Origin: Stygiolobus azoricus
Lineage (GTDB): Archaea; Thermoproteota; Thermoprotei_A; Sulfolobales; Sulfolobaceae
Length of the DNA stretch: 64,000 nucleotides
Reading direction: 5' to 3'
Assembly (NCBI RefSeq): GCF_009729035.1
Contig: NZ_CP045483.1
Coordinates: forward strand, 1,696,001 to 1,760,000
Of this stretch, positions 1-7,835 are shown piece by piece. Below the pieces are notes generated by a model that had not been told where the DNA came from, ran no database searches, and saw only the letters and a list, made by a program, of their open reading frames with translations. The translations under genes and the position numbers were made by a program. Within the stretch, counting starts at the first letter, position 1, and each line of letters opens with the position of its first letter.

Positions 1-196
1 CGGCATATATATAACTAGTATCCCTCCTAATCTCGTCCTTGACCCTTTCGTCGAGTTGGGAAGCTCCCTTGTCCGCGTTTATTCCTATTATACAATCTCC
101 CCTAGGGGTTAGAAAGCTATCTTTGGTAACTTCTAAAGTAGTTTTATGGGTAGCTTTAACGTTATAATGTCCTTTAGCCTTAATTACGTCAATCAT
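1..196 (-). CDS. DUF371 family protein (partial, C-terminus outside window)
   Basis: The reverse strand reads from an ATG at 196 through the window edge without a stop, giving at least 65 residues. The run KGHYNVKATHKTTLEVTKD followed by LTPRGDCIIGIN is the typical start of the archaeal DUF371 family, small proteins of unknown function. The gene start overlaps the end of the upstream CRM-domain gene by 8 bases, so the two are probably co-transcribed with rnp4 as a small RNA-biology operon. The function is not known; only the family assignment is supported. Confidence 0.82.
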   Translation of the reverse strand, partial: MIDVIKAKGHYNVKATHKTTLEVTKDSFLTPRGDCIIGINADKGASQLDERVKDEIRRDTSYIYA

Positions 197-458
197 TTTT
201 CTTAGCTAGTATAAACGTATAACCTCTTATTTCTATCAACTTTGCGTTAGCCTTCTCAGCTATTAATCTAGCAAATTCTCTTCTGTCTTCTACTTCTATT
301 CCTATTTTCACTTTTACTACTTTATGTTCATTTAGCCTCCGTTTTATTTCTTTAATCACTTCTTCAGTAACTCCTTTCTTTCCTATTCTAACATCGGCGT
401 GGCTAGCTTTAGCCTCCTTTATCAGTCTTTTTAACGGGATATCTTCTGACCCAACCAC
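189..458 (-). CDS. CRM/YhbY-type RNA-binding protein
   Basis: This 89-residue protein has the YhbY/CRM fold pattern: a basic N-terminal helix (about residues 8-20), then ADVRIGKKGVTEEVIKEI, which carries the GxxG-like loop (GKKG) used for RNA contact, then alternating beta strands and a helix ending in IRGYTFILAKK. Related proteins associate with pre-ribosomal RNA. The start is a GTG lying about 50 bases inside the rnp4 gene; a later start would remove the first conserved helix. Its place behind an RNase P gene supports an RNA-processing role, which is inferred. Confidence 0.85.
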   Translation of the reverse strand: MVGSEDIPLKRLIKEAKASHADVRIGKKGVTEEVIKEIKRRLNEHKVVKVKIGIEVEDRREFARLIAEKANAKLIEIRGYTFILAKKND

Positions 459-726
459 AGTATATACATGTTCTAACTATAACTTTATTTTTTATCCTCC
501 TACGTTCTGTTAGCCCCGGAATTAAAGGCACGAAACACTTTCTACAAATTTTTCTCTTATAGACTAATGGAAGCTTAAATCTGAATTTACTTGAATATGT
601 TAATGCCAATCGTACATATCTCCTCGCTAGTTCTATATCTCCTTCTTTTACAATTTGCTCAGCCATGTCAATAAGTTCTAAAGCTCTCTTCCTATGTTCT
701 TTTACTACTTTTATTTTCATCAACAT
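409..726 (-). CDS. rnp4: RNase P protein component 4 (Rpp21/Rpr2 family)
   Basis: This subunit of archaeal RNase P helps trim the 5' leader of pre-tRNA. The 105-residue product starts with a helical region rich in Arg and Lys (KEHRKRALELIDMAEQIV) and contains the zinc ribbon CRKC near residue 61 and CIYCG near residue 88, the four Zn ligands of the family. An ATG at 726 and another at 720 are possible starts. It is divergent from nep1, whose start lies only about 12-17 bases away. The end overlaps the CRM-domain gene. Confidence 0.92.
   Translation of the reverse strand: MLMKIKVVKEHRKRALELIDMAEQIVKEGDIELARRYVRLALTYSSKFRFKLPLVYKRKICRKCFVPLIPGLTERRRIKNKVIVRTCIYCGWVRRYPVKKTDKGG
708..717 (+). 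promoter_or_regulatory. Probable TATA box of nep1, inside rnp4
   Basis: TTTTATTTTC lies about 26 bases before the GTG at 738, the usual TATA-to-start spacing for leaderless Sulfolobales transcripts. It sits within the divergent rnp4 coding sequence, so the two promoters overlap the opposite genes. Confidence 0.45.
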
Positions 727-737
727 TGATCTTCTTT

Positions 738-1406
738 GTGAGTAAAATTAATCTCATCTTATTGGACTCTTCCCTTGAACTGATACCAAAAGAAATCTTA
801 TCTCATCCGGCAGTCATAGTAAACGCTAAGAAAAGAGAAAAGGATCCGCGTTACATGATCTTAGACAAATCACTCCATTACAGTGCAATGGCTAAGCTTA
901 AGGACAAGGAGAAGAGGGGCAGACCGGACATTGTTCACTTATCACTGCTGAATTTCTTGTATTTGGAGGACGAGATAAAAGGTGAAGTCTTCATACACAC
1001 AATAGACGGGAAAATAATCAGTGTGAGAAATGATACTAGAATACCTAAGAACTACGAAAGGTTCGTGAGCTTAATGGAACAGTTGCTAAGATATGGTAAA
1101 GTCCCGGTAGATTCGGATAAGCCTTTTATGGAGATTACAAGTGAGAGTTTAGGTTCTCTAAAAAAGAAGTATAAGCTAGCAGTCCTTTCTGAAAACGGAG
1201 AAAAAGTATCTTTAAAGAAGATTTGCGAGCTAGGTGAAAATTGGTTAATAGGTGTTGGAGCGTTTCCTCATGGAGACTTCTCAGAAGAAGTAAAGGTAAA
1301 TGCGGATGTTTTTTACTCAATTACTGATAGAGTTTTAGAAGCCCATCAAGTAATATGTAGACTGTCATCTGCTTGTCTCTTATTTCTTGGGTTCCTTAGA
1401 ATTTGA
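738..1406 (+). CDS. nep1: Ribosomal RNA small subunit N1-methylpseudouridine methyltransferase Nep1 (Emg1)
   Basis: Nep1 is a SPOUT-fold enzyme that methylates a hypermodified pseudouridine in 16S rRNA and aids small-subunit assembly. The protein begins SKINLILLDSSLELIPKEI and contains RRGRPDIVH-like (KRGRPDIVHLSLLNF) and the C-terminal knot GVGAFPHGDFS, all typical of Nep1. A TTG at 726 gives four more residues, but the GTG at 738 is preferred because a TATA-like TTTTATTTTC at 708-717 lies about 26 bases upstream, giving a leaderless message. The 3' end overlaps the convergent gene by 27 bases. Confidence 0.93.
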   Translation: MSKINLILLDSSLELIPKEILSHPAVIVNAKKREKDPRYMILDKSLHYSAMAKLKDKEKRGRPDIVHLSLLNFLYLEDEIKGEVFIHTIDGKIISVRNDTRIPKNYERFVSLMEQLLRYGKVPVDSDKPFMEITSESLGSLKKKYKLAVLSENGEKVSLKKICELGENWLIGVGAFPHGDFSEEVKVNADVFYSITDRVLEAHQVICRLSSACLLFLGFLRI

Positions 1407-1979
1407 AGCATCGAGTATTTTAGCTTTAGCAAAGATTATTCCGCCTGGTGTAGGGTTTAAGGATATTACCTCAAATCCATATTCTTCAAGAATCTTCTTA
1501 AGGATTATTGAGGCACAAGTAGTAGATTCCAGCCCAAAACCTGTACCTGTTATTCTAATATCAATTGTTTTACCATTTTGTTTTATTGCAATGTCCTTTA
1601 TTGGAATAAGTTCTTTAATTTTTTCATAAAGCTCAACTAGATCGGATAGATTGCTAGCTTTAGTCTTTAGGTAGGACGCTAACTGGATTCCAGTTATCTC
1701 ACACACCTCTGATGCCTTATTTTTATCATATTCGTAGGCTAGCTTAATCATATTTTCCAAGTACCATACTGTAACTGGAACTATTTCTAAGTCTTTTACG
1801 GTCTTGTAGTACTCGACTAAAGAGTTTAAAGTCTCAGAATCTCCTCCCTCTTTTAAGATCTCTAGCATTGCTCGCAGAGCTAAGTTAGTGATAGCATACA
1901 TTGTATAGCCTTTCTTTTTGACCTCTTGTTCTAACTCCTCTATCAACTCAGCATCTGCAGCTAGGTTCGCCCTTGGCAA
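1380..1979 (-). CDS. Conserved hypothetical protein, possible ribbon-helix-helix N-terminus
   Basis: A 199-residue protein with a TTG start. Residues 3-45 (a short strand, then ELIEELEQEVKKKGYT and ITNLALRAMLEIL) look like a ribbon-helix-helix DNA-binding unit, as in small archaeal repressors, but this is only pattern resemblance. The middle is helical and acidic. The last 60 residues (IDIRITGTGFGLESTTCASIILKKIL, then PTPGGIIFAKAK) look like a separate alpha/beta module with one Cys. No known family is recognised. It runs convergent into nep1 and overlaps it by 27 bases. Confidence 0.75.
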   Translation of the reverse strand: MPRANLAADAELIEELEQEVKKKGYTMYAITNLALRAMLEILKEGGDSETLNSLVEYYKTVKDLEIVPVTVWYLENMIKLAYEYDKNKASEVCEITGIQLASYLKTKASNLSDLVELYEKIKELIPIKDIAIKQNGKTIDIRITGTGFGLESTTCASIILKKILEEYGFEVISLNPTPGGIIFAKAKILDASNSKEPKK

Positions 1980-2041
1980 CCAATCATCACATAATTTAAT
2001 TTTAAAAAGTATGTTAAATAGCTTATCTTTATATAATTTTA

Positions 2042-2197
2042 TTAAGAATGTGGAGTGAATAATGCTATATCCATTAGTACAAACAATATAAGCAAAATTA
2101 CGAAACCACCTAAATACCAGTTATCATATTTAAATAGAGCTTTTATCAAATCACTGAAAGAATTAATTTCTACCTCTTCTTTTTTACTCTCAGCCAT
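2042..2197 (-). CDS. Small single-pass membrane protein (51 aa)
   Basis: An ATG at 2195-2197 on the reverse strand opens a 51-codon frame ending in TAA. The product has a charged N-terminus (MAESKKEEVEINSF), then a hydrophobic stretch from about residue 32 to 44 (LGGFVILLILFVLMD) and ends in LFTPHS. The charged-then-hydrophobic layout fits an inner tail or one membrane helix. It lies alone in a 340-base gap between two unrelated minus-strand genes. No family is recognised, and such a short frame could be chance, though its composition is unlike random intergenic DNA. Confidence 0.5.
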   Translation of the reverse strand: MAESKKEEVEINSFSDLIKALFKYDNWYLGGFVILLILFVLMDIALFTPHS

Positions 2198-2326
2198 AAC
2201 TGATCCCAATATTTCATTTAACTTTTAACTAATAAATTTTAGTTAAATGAAGAGAAGGAAGTCTAATTAACAGTGTTTTATTTAATAAAGTCTTATTATT
2301 GTGTAAATATCTTCATTTTTAAGTTT

Positions 2327-3367
2327 TTAATAAACTATTACTAAGTTGTAAGGTCCATTATAAGTGGAAGAAAGTTCGTTCATAGTCACTGTTATTATGT
2401 CCAGTCCTAAATCCCTAAATATCTTGTGAAGTTCATCAGATTTCGATTTTTCTTTCACAAGGACTTTCCTATCAATAACTAGAAATGACATATCTTTATT
2501 TTCTGTAATTATTATATTTTTATAGTATAATTTAAAGAAGTTTTTTAGGTCAGTCGAATACTTGAAATGGTAATTATTTCCGGTAAACTCATAAGCATCA
2601 ACTCTGCTTTTTTCAAAAATCTTTTTGTTTACTATGACACTATCTCTTTCTAGAAATCTAATGAAATTAAATATAGGTAATTTGTCATTAATATTATCAA
2701 GGTATACTTCACCTAAAGTTGAGTATCTTAATTTGAATAGTTTGGAAAGACCCTCTACGTTAGTTGAACCTCCTATTTGAGCTAAAAGTAAATTATTTAG
2801 TTTATCTATGATTATATCATCAAAATTTAATAAAGATGGTGGGTAATCAGCAATTAGTGGCTCTTGGTTTATTTCCTTTTTTAAAGAATAATATAAGAAT
2901 TTTATCTCCAACTTATTAGTAGAAATAGATGGAAATCCTATCACTGGAATTTTATCTATTAACGCGTATTTATGTAACCACATTAATTCTCCTCTTATTT
3001 TTTCAGAGAATACCCTAAGCTTAGGTACTTTTCTGTTCTCGTTCTCTGATATAATTACAGTGGGATTAAGAATGAAAAGGTTGCATAATTCTTCCCTATC
3101 CAAAGACAGTATTGAATTCTCTAATTTCTTTTTATCAATTTTTCCTTCTCCAATTGTTGATATTGACGTATAAACTAACTCGAATAGTTTTTCCCTTTCT
3201 ACGATATCACAAACGTCTTTTACCTCTCCTAATTCTTTTAGTTTTTCTAAGAAATTTTCGTATTCTAACTTAGCCCTTACAGGGTTAACAAAGTCTTCTA
3301 ATCCAAAGTCGAAAGGATTTAATGTCACTAGTTCCCATCTTCTAGGGTTAAAAACTAAAAATCTCAT
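2327..3367 (-). CDS. Arginine deiminase/amidinotransferase-like protein lacking the catalytic Cys
   Basis: The 346-residue product shows the outline of arginine deiminase. The N-terminus LNPFDFGLEDFVNPVRAKLE with FLEKLKELGEVKDV resembles the substrate-lid segment of that family, and the C-terminus MSFLVIDRKVLVKE to GLDIITVTMNEL resembles its last beta propeller blade. The normal ending GGPRCMTMP, which holds the nucleophilic Cys, reads YNGPYNLVIVY here, and the FTRD motif is not seen near NPTVIISE. If the homology is right, this is a pseudoenzyme or one with changed chemistry. It is flanked by unrelated genes of unknown function. Confidence 0.7.
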   Translation of the reverse strand: MRFLVFNPRRWELVTLNPFDFGLEDFVNPVRAKLEYENFLEKLKELGEVKDVCDIVEREKLFELVYTSISTIGEGKIDKKKLENSILSLDREELCNLFILNPTVIISENENRKVPKLRVFSEKIRGELMWLHKYALIDKIPVIGFPSISTNKLEIKFLYYSLKKEINQEPLIADYPPSLLNFDDIIIDKLNNLLLAQIGGSTNVEGLSKLFKLRYSTLGEVYLDNINDKLPIFNFIRFLERDSVIVNKKIFEKSRVDAYEFTGNNYHFKYSTDLKNFFKLYYKNIIITENKDMSFLVIDRKVLVKEKSKSDELHKIFRDLGLDIITVTMNELSSTYNGPYNLVIVY

Positions 3368-3431
3368 TACTAGTGATTACCTTATTAGATAAATGCATAT
3401 AAAACTAATTCCTTAACTATTATAGACAGTT

Positions 3432-4115
3432 ATGTTTACTCATGCCCAATTAATTCGACAAATGAGGGTCTTTGGCGATAATTATGATTTGTTAGCCTAT
3501 ACCCTTGGGGCCAAAAAGGATGATATTTTTAAGCTTATAACTAGTATGAAAAAGAATCTATATTTAACGCCGATAATTAAATTGGAAGGCTTTTCGCTGT
3601 GTAAAGGGTTACGCGACAAGAGCAAAATTTTGAGGATTAGCATTAAGGGTAGGAAAGCACTAATCGAAGAGAATAAACTGAAAATTAAGGAGATTAGGAA
3701 TTACTCAGGAAAACCTGATGAGTATGATCCTGGATTGGATACATGGAACCCTAACTTCAACAAAAGAGCAGATTATATCAGAGTAGAACCTACTGAATTC
3801 GATTACAACAGAGGGTTAAAAGAAGGGGATAATACGAGGGTGATAGATGTAAAAGGGTACATAGTAGACTACGGGAAGAGGGACTTTTTTGTAGATTTGA
3901 TAACACCGGATGAAGAAGTTTTCAATGAACTTGAATATTTCCCTTTTATAAGGGTAGCATATAAGCTTGAAGATCTGGAAGGATTAAGCCTACATTTAGT
4001 AGAATTGTATGTACCAGAAAGTTATCTGAATTTAGTTATAAAAAGCGTCGATTATATGTGTAGAATAACACAATGTGAAAAAGTAATTAGCTTTTCGTCA
4101 TCAAAGGGAGGCTAA
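3432..4115 (+). CDS. Hypothetical protein, possible helix-turn-helix N-terminus
   Basis: A 227-residue protein with ATG start about 60 bases from the divergent deiminase-like gene. The first 80 residues are helical and basic (QLIRQMRVFGDNYDLLAYTLG, then DDIFKLITSMKKN) and could be a winged-helix domain; the region 90-130 is rich in Asp, Asn and Tyr; the C-terminal 90 residues alternate strands and helices and end with two Cys. No family is recognised. It overlaps the end of the convergent gene by 4 bases. The reading frame is long and well composed, so it is very likely real. Confidence 0.72.
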   Translation: MFTHAQLIRQMRVFGDNYDLLAYTLGAKKDDIFKLITSMKKNLYLTPIIKLEGFSLCKGLRDKSKILRISIKGRKALIEENKLKIKEIRNYSGKPDEYDPGLDTWNPNFNKRADYIRVEPTEFDYNRGLKEGDNTRVIDVKGYIVDYGKRDFFVDLITPDEEVFNELEYFPFIRVAYKLEDLEGLSLHLVELYVPESYLNLVIKSVDYMCRITQCEKVISFSSSKGG

Positions 4116-4978
4116 ATTATATCAAGATTTATTACTTTAGGTAGTATTCCTCTTTCGGCAGTAAGTTTATAGAAAGTCTCTAAGCCCCTCTTTACGTCCG
4201 CTAAAGGTACGTTATATTCTTGAATATCAGCCCATATGGTCTTTCTAATAATTTCTTCTTCTATATTTTCATTATGAGCTTCTCTCATAATTTCAGCATC
4301 TTTCTTTATAATTTCGTCCAAATGTTTTTCTGCATAAGCTTTACTCTTTAGATAGGCTTCTTTGAACTTTATAGCTATATCCTTACCTAGATCTTTATTC
4401 ACTACTACCATTCCCATAGGCATGGGAGCGTTTCCGGCAACTTGCTTCCATAACTCCCACATGCTAGCAATTCTGTGCACTTTGATCCCTAATTTTTCTA
4501 AGGCATACATCATTTTCAGTTCATGTACAGCAACTAATACATCTCCTTCTTTACCTAATCCTTTTATCTCATCAAGGACTTTTTTAATTATAACAAGCTT
4601 TCTATACTTACCTATAAGCAGCTTGTACAAGGTATATGCTGTTGTATTATGGCCATGTACTATAACTCTGGAATTCTTTAAGTCTTCTAGGGTTAAAGGC
4701 GACGTAGATAAAATGGGCATTCCGGTTATCCCGTCTATGGCTGAAGCTACGGCTTCCCCTATCACGTAATAATCTTGCTGAATATAAGGATACATTGCAG
4801 CAGATGGTACAGCTACATCTACATCTTTTTTCAAAACCTTCTCGTTAGTATCTTGTACGGTTGTAATCACTTCAAATTCTAAGTTAATCCCCTCGGGCTT
4901 TACTTTCCCCTCAATTAATGGTATAAATGGGTATAGGTCTCCTGAGTCTGCTAATGGTCCAACTTTTATTGTTACCAT
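4112..4978 (-). CDS. MqnA/MqnD-like (DUF178) periplasmic-binding-fold protein
   Basis: The 288-residue product begins MVTIKVGPLADSGDLYPFIPL and contains DVDVAVPSAAMYPYIQQDYYVI and VIVHGHNTTAYTLYKLL, a pattern like the MqnA/MqnD family, whose members act on futalosine-derived intermediates or bind small ligands. The frame extends upstream to 5056 but that would overlap the divergent ITPase gene, so the ATG at 4978 is used. No signal peptide is seen, so it is probably cytosolic. Sulfolobales make sulfur-containing caldariella-type quinones, so a menaquinone role would be surprising; the substrate is unknown. Confidence 0.7.
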   Translation of the reverse strand: MVTIKVGPLADSGDLYPFIPLIEGKVKPEGINLEFEVITTVQDTNEKVLKKDVDVAVPSAAMYPYIQQDYYVIGEAVASAIDGITGMPILSTSPLTLEDLKNSRVIVHGHNTTAYTLYKLLIGKYRKLVIIKKVLDEIKGLGKEGDVLVAVHELKMMYALEKLGIKVHRIASMWELWKQVAGNAPMPMGMVVVNKDLGKDIAIKFKEAYLKSKAYAEKHLDEIIKKDAEIMREAHNENIEEEIIRKTIWADIQEYNVPLADVKRGLETFYKLTAERGILPKVINLDII

Positions 4979-5006
4979 ACCAAATTCTTGGTTAGTGTGA
5001 ATAAAA

Positions 5007-5519
5007 ATGTTTGTTGCGGTAGGTTCTACAAACAAGGCAAAGGTAGAGGCTGTCAAGGAAGCTCTCAGAATTATAGGTATGAAAGCTGAAGTTAAAGCCG
5101 TAAAAGTAGACCCGGAAGTACCTCCTCAACCAGTTTGCAATCAAACTTTTGTAGGTGCTAAAACTAGGGCTTACAAAGCGTTAAGATACACAAATGCTGA
5201 TATTGGAATAGGAATAGAGGGCGGTGTATTTTATTATGAAAATAGAATGTTGGCCTATGCAGTGGTTTATGCAGCAAGTAAAGAAGGGATAGAGAATTTC
5301 GCGTTTTCAGCATCTTTTCCTTTACCTCCCTCAATGACTTCACTTTTAGTCGAAGGAAAGGAGTTAGGTGAAGTTACAGATATTATATTCTCTACGAAAG
5401 AGAGTAAACAGAGTGAAGGTGCAATAGGGTACTTAACTAAAATGCATATAACTCGTAAAGATCTTTACGTTCAACCTGTTGTAATAGCCTTATATCCTTT
5501 TTACAATAATGTAGATTAA
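5007..5519 (+). CDS. Inosine/xanthosine triphosphatase (YjjX/DUF84 family)
   Basis: The enzyme hydrolyses non-canonical ITP and XTP to keep them out of nucleic acids. The 170-residue protein shows the family features: FVAVGSTNKAKVEAVKEAL at the N-terminus, the conserved NQTFVGAKTRAYKAL near residue 46, IGIGIEGGVFYYENRM near 70, and GAIGYLTKMHITRKDLY toward the end. The stop shares one base with the start of the next gene, so it is co-transcribed with the FAD oxidoreductase. It is divergent from the MqnA-like gene, with only 28 bases between starts. Confidence 0.9.
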   Translation: MFVAVGSTNKAKVEAVKEALRIIGMKAEVKAVKVDPEVPPQPVCNQTFVGAKTRAYKALRYTNADIGIGIEGGVFYYENRMLAYAVVYAASKEGIENFAFSASFPLPPSMTSLLVEGKELGEVTDIIFSTKESKQSEGAIGYLTKMHITRKDLYVQPVVIALYPFYNNVD

Positions 5520-6687
5520 TGGCAAATAAAAAGAGAGTTCTAATACTAGGGGCTGGATTTGCTGGCTTAACTGTTGCTCACCGTTTGAGGGAAAATATTC
5601 CAGATAAAGCTGACGTTATAATTATTTCAGAATCAGATCGAGTTTACGACAATACAATATTTCCAGCTCTGCTTACAGACGATGTAAAAATTGAAAAAAC
5701 GTATTTTCTTGCATCTCAAAAATTACCGTCAAGAGGTATTGAGTTCATCGAAAGTAAGGTCTTAGAAATACGACCAGAGTCTAATGAAGTAAAGACAGAT
5801 AAAGGCACATTTGATTATGATTACTTAGTTGTTGCTCTAGGCGGAGCTTATGAAGAAAACTTCAATAAGATTAAGGGCCATGAAAATGCATTTATGCATC
5901 ACACACTTGAGGGATTTTTAGGTATAAAAAAGGTTGTAGAAGAAAAAGACGAAATAACATCATTCATAGGTAATGCAATGAACAGTCCTATTGAAGGTCC
6001 CTCCTATCAAGTTGCCTTTATACTGGAATACTTGGGTAGAAAACTGGGGAAGAGGGTAACAGTGTATCTAGGTACACAAAGCCCTAAAGGTATGTTCGGG
6101 ATGTTACCGGTAGATTGGATTTCAAAACAAGTGAACGAATACGCTGAAAAAAAAGAGGGATTAAGTTAATAAAAGGAGTTTATGTTAAGGAGATCTCTAG
6201 AAACAAAGTTTTGCTAAGTAACGGAAACGAGATTGAGGCTAACTTAATTTCAGTTCTTCCTACACTCTCCGCACCCGAAATAGCAAGGAAAGCTGGGTTA
6301 ACAGACGAATCTGGGTTCATCTCAGTGGAACATCCCACTTTTAGATCTACTAAATTTAGGAATATATTCGCAATCGGCGATTCTGCAAAAGGTATGATTC
6401 CAGCAAAGACCGGAAGAGCAGCTATGATATCAGCTGAAAATGCAGCTGCTACGATAATAAAGGAGCTTGGTGGTAAAACTCTACCTTATTATACACAAGG
6501 AGTCATATGTATGATGCATGCAGGAGATTATTCAGGGATGTTAATATTTGATGTAAATAAATATGTTAAGAAAATAGACTTTAGGTGGGGCTTAATTTAC
6601 AAATACCTAAAGAAGTTATATTCTGCTATGTTAATATCGTCTGCATTCAATGTACCATATCACATGGCGTTACCATATTACAATTAA
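5519..6687 (+). CDS. FAD-dependent NADH dehydrogenase/sulfide:quinone reductase-like protein, with a -1 frameshift
   Basis: One gene is split over two frames. The first frame (5519-6169, 216 residues) has the FAD-binding GAGFAGLTVAHRL and a second nucleotide-binding half ending in VNEYAEKKEGLS. The second frame (from about 6155 to 6687) carries on with KGVYVKEISRNKVLL and the flavin-contacting IFAIGDS and PAKTGRAAMISAENAA. The change lies at a run of eight A at 6147-6154; nine A, or a -1 slip, would restore one protein of about 389 residues. Only one Cys (VICMMH) is present, so the two-Cys sulfide:quinone reductase chemistry is unlikely. It may be a quinone-linked membrane-surface oxidoreductase. 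Confidence 0.8.
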
Positions 6688-6698
6688 TTTTTTGTAAA

Positions 6699-7358
6699 TC
6701 AATAAAATACATCTCCCTTAACTAGCTTTGAAAAGAGGATACCAAGTTCAGGCAGTTTTACAGTATCATGCTCATTAGGTCTAGGAACCGTTGATAAGTA
6801 AACACCGTAGTCTTCATGTTTTCCGTCCTTAGGTTCTCCATAAGGTGAGAATATTATGAAATCCTGAACTCTATTTACTATTTCTTTAACAAAGCTGTCA
6901 ATCTCTTTATAGATCTCACACTTATCTATGCTCCCGTTATTTACTAAGAACCTGTCTAGAGCTGTCACATCTGCTATTACCGGGGTTTCATCTATGTTTT
7001 TAAATATAGCTTCTTTAACTTTGTTTAGTTCGTCCTTTATGGGAACAGTTTTGTCATAAGGTAATTTAACCTCTCCATAGGTAGGATTAGTTATAGGAAT
7101 ATTAATTGCAACTGCCTTAGTAATCTTGATTAACTTCAAGTCAGGGAGAGAAGATAGAAAACTGCTTTCGTTGATATCATCTGTCATTTCTAAAATGCTA
7201 AGCCATGCTGGAGTAGGATGGTTATTCTTGTTCTTATTAGCTACTACACCCCTGAAAGTACTACTGAAGAGCATTAATAAAGTTCTAGGATTACATTTCA
7301 TAAAACTTGAATAACTCAACCCATCAATTCCTAAAAGCAACGGTTTCATATTATTCAC
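6699..7358 (-). CDS. Alkaline phosphatase superfamily-like protein (small, degenerate)
   Basis: A 219-residue protein whose N-terminus PLLLGIDGLSYSSFMKCNPRTLLMLF, followed by FRGVVANKN and PTPAWLSIL, resembles the start of type I phosphodiesterase/alkaline phosphatase folds, where Asp and Thr/Ser bind two metals. A Tyr/Glu/His-rich stretch (FSPYGEPKDGKHEDYGVYL, then NEHD) near residues 165-198 could provide the remaining metal ligands. It is about half the usual length. Its first 8 bases overlap the end of the thioredoxin gene, so the two form a small operon on the minus strand. Confidence 0.65.
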   Translation of the reverse strand: MNNMKPLLLGIDGLSYSSFMKCNPRTLLMLFSSTFRGVVANKNKNNHPTPAWLSILEMTDDINESSFLSSLPDLKLIKITKAVAINIPITNPTYGEVKLPYDKTVPIKDELNKVKEAIFKNIDETPVIADVTALDRFLVNNGSIDKCEIYKEIDSFVKEIVNRVQDFIIFSPYGEPKDGKHEDYGVYLSTVPRPNEHDTVKLPELGILFSKLVKGDVFY

Positions 7359-7767
7359 CTAGCAATGCCTTAATTCTTGTCTCTATCTCTTCTCTAGGAA
7401 CTGCTCCCAACACTTCATCTACTGGTTCTCCGTTCTTGAAGAATATAACTGTAGGTAAGCTCATTACCCCATATCTGGCTGAGATATCTGGATTCTCATC
7501 ACTGTTAACTTTTCCAAAACCTACTTGTGGGTAATCATGTGCTAGCTCTTCAATTATAGGTGCTAATATAAGGCAAGGAGCGCACCACTCAGCCCAAAAG
7601 TCTACAACAGAAACCTTATGTGAGTTTATGAAAGAGTCAAAGTTACTGGAATCAAGATGTACTACTGGCTCTCTCATCTGCTCTTCTTTTTTAGATGCTA
7701 CTTTAGCTAGTTTTTTAGCTTTTTCCTCCAAAAGCTTTTGTAACTCAGGATCATTTTCCTCGTTCAT
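7351..7767 (-). CDS. trxA: Thioredoxin
   Basis: The 138-residue product is a thioredoxin with the redox motif WCAPC in FWAEWCAPCLILAPII, the cis-proline region MSLPTVIFFKNG and the conserved VDFWA strand. The first 35 residues (ENDPELQKLLEEKAKKLAKVASKKEEQ) are a charged helical extension absent from bacterial thioredoxins but frequent in archaeal ones. It reduces protein disulfides in the cytosol, with electrons from thioredoxin reductase (not in this window). It is divergent from the FAD oxidoreductase gene at 7836. Confidence 0.93.
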   Translation of the reverse strand: MNEENDPELQKLLEEKAKKLAKVASKKEEQMREPVVHLDSSNFDSFINSHKVSVVDFWAEWCAPCLILAPIIEELAHDYPQVGFGKVNSDENPDISARYGVMSLPTVIFFKNGEPVDEVLGAVPREEIETRIKALLGE

Positions 7768-7835
7768 AACTATCCAGATAGTCTTTTCCTCGCACTTTAA
7801 AAAGTTTATTTTGTTTAATTTCTAAAAATGATGTT

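Noticed and set aside
4979-5056. A longer start for the MqnA-like protein
   Set aside because: It would overlap the divergent ITPase gene and adds residues that do not fit the family start.
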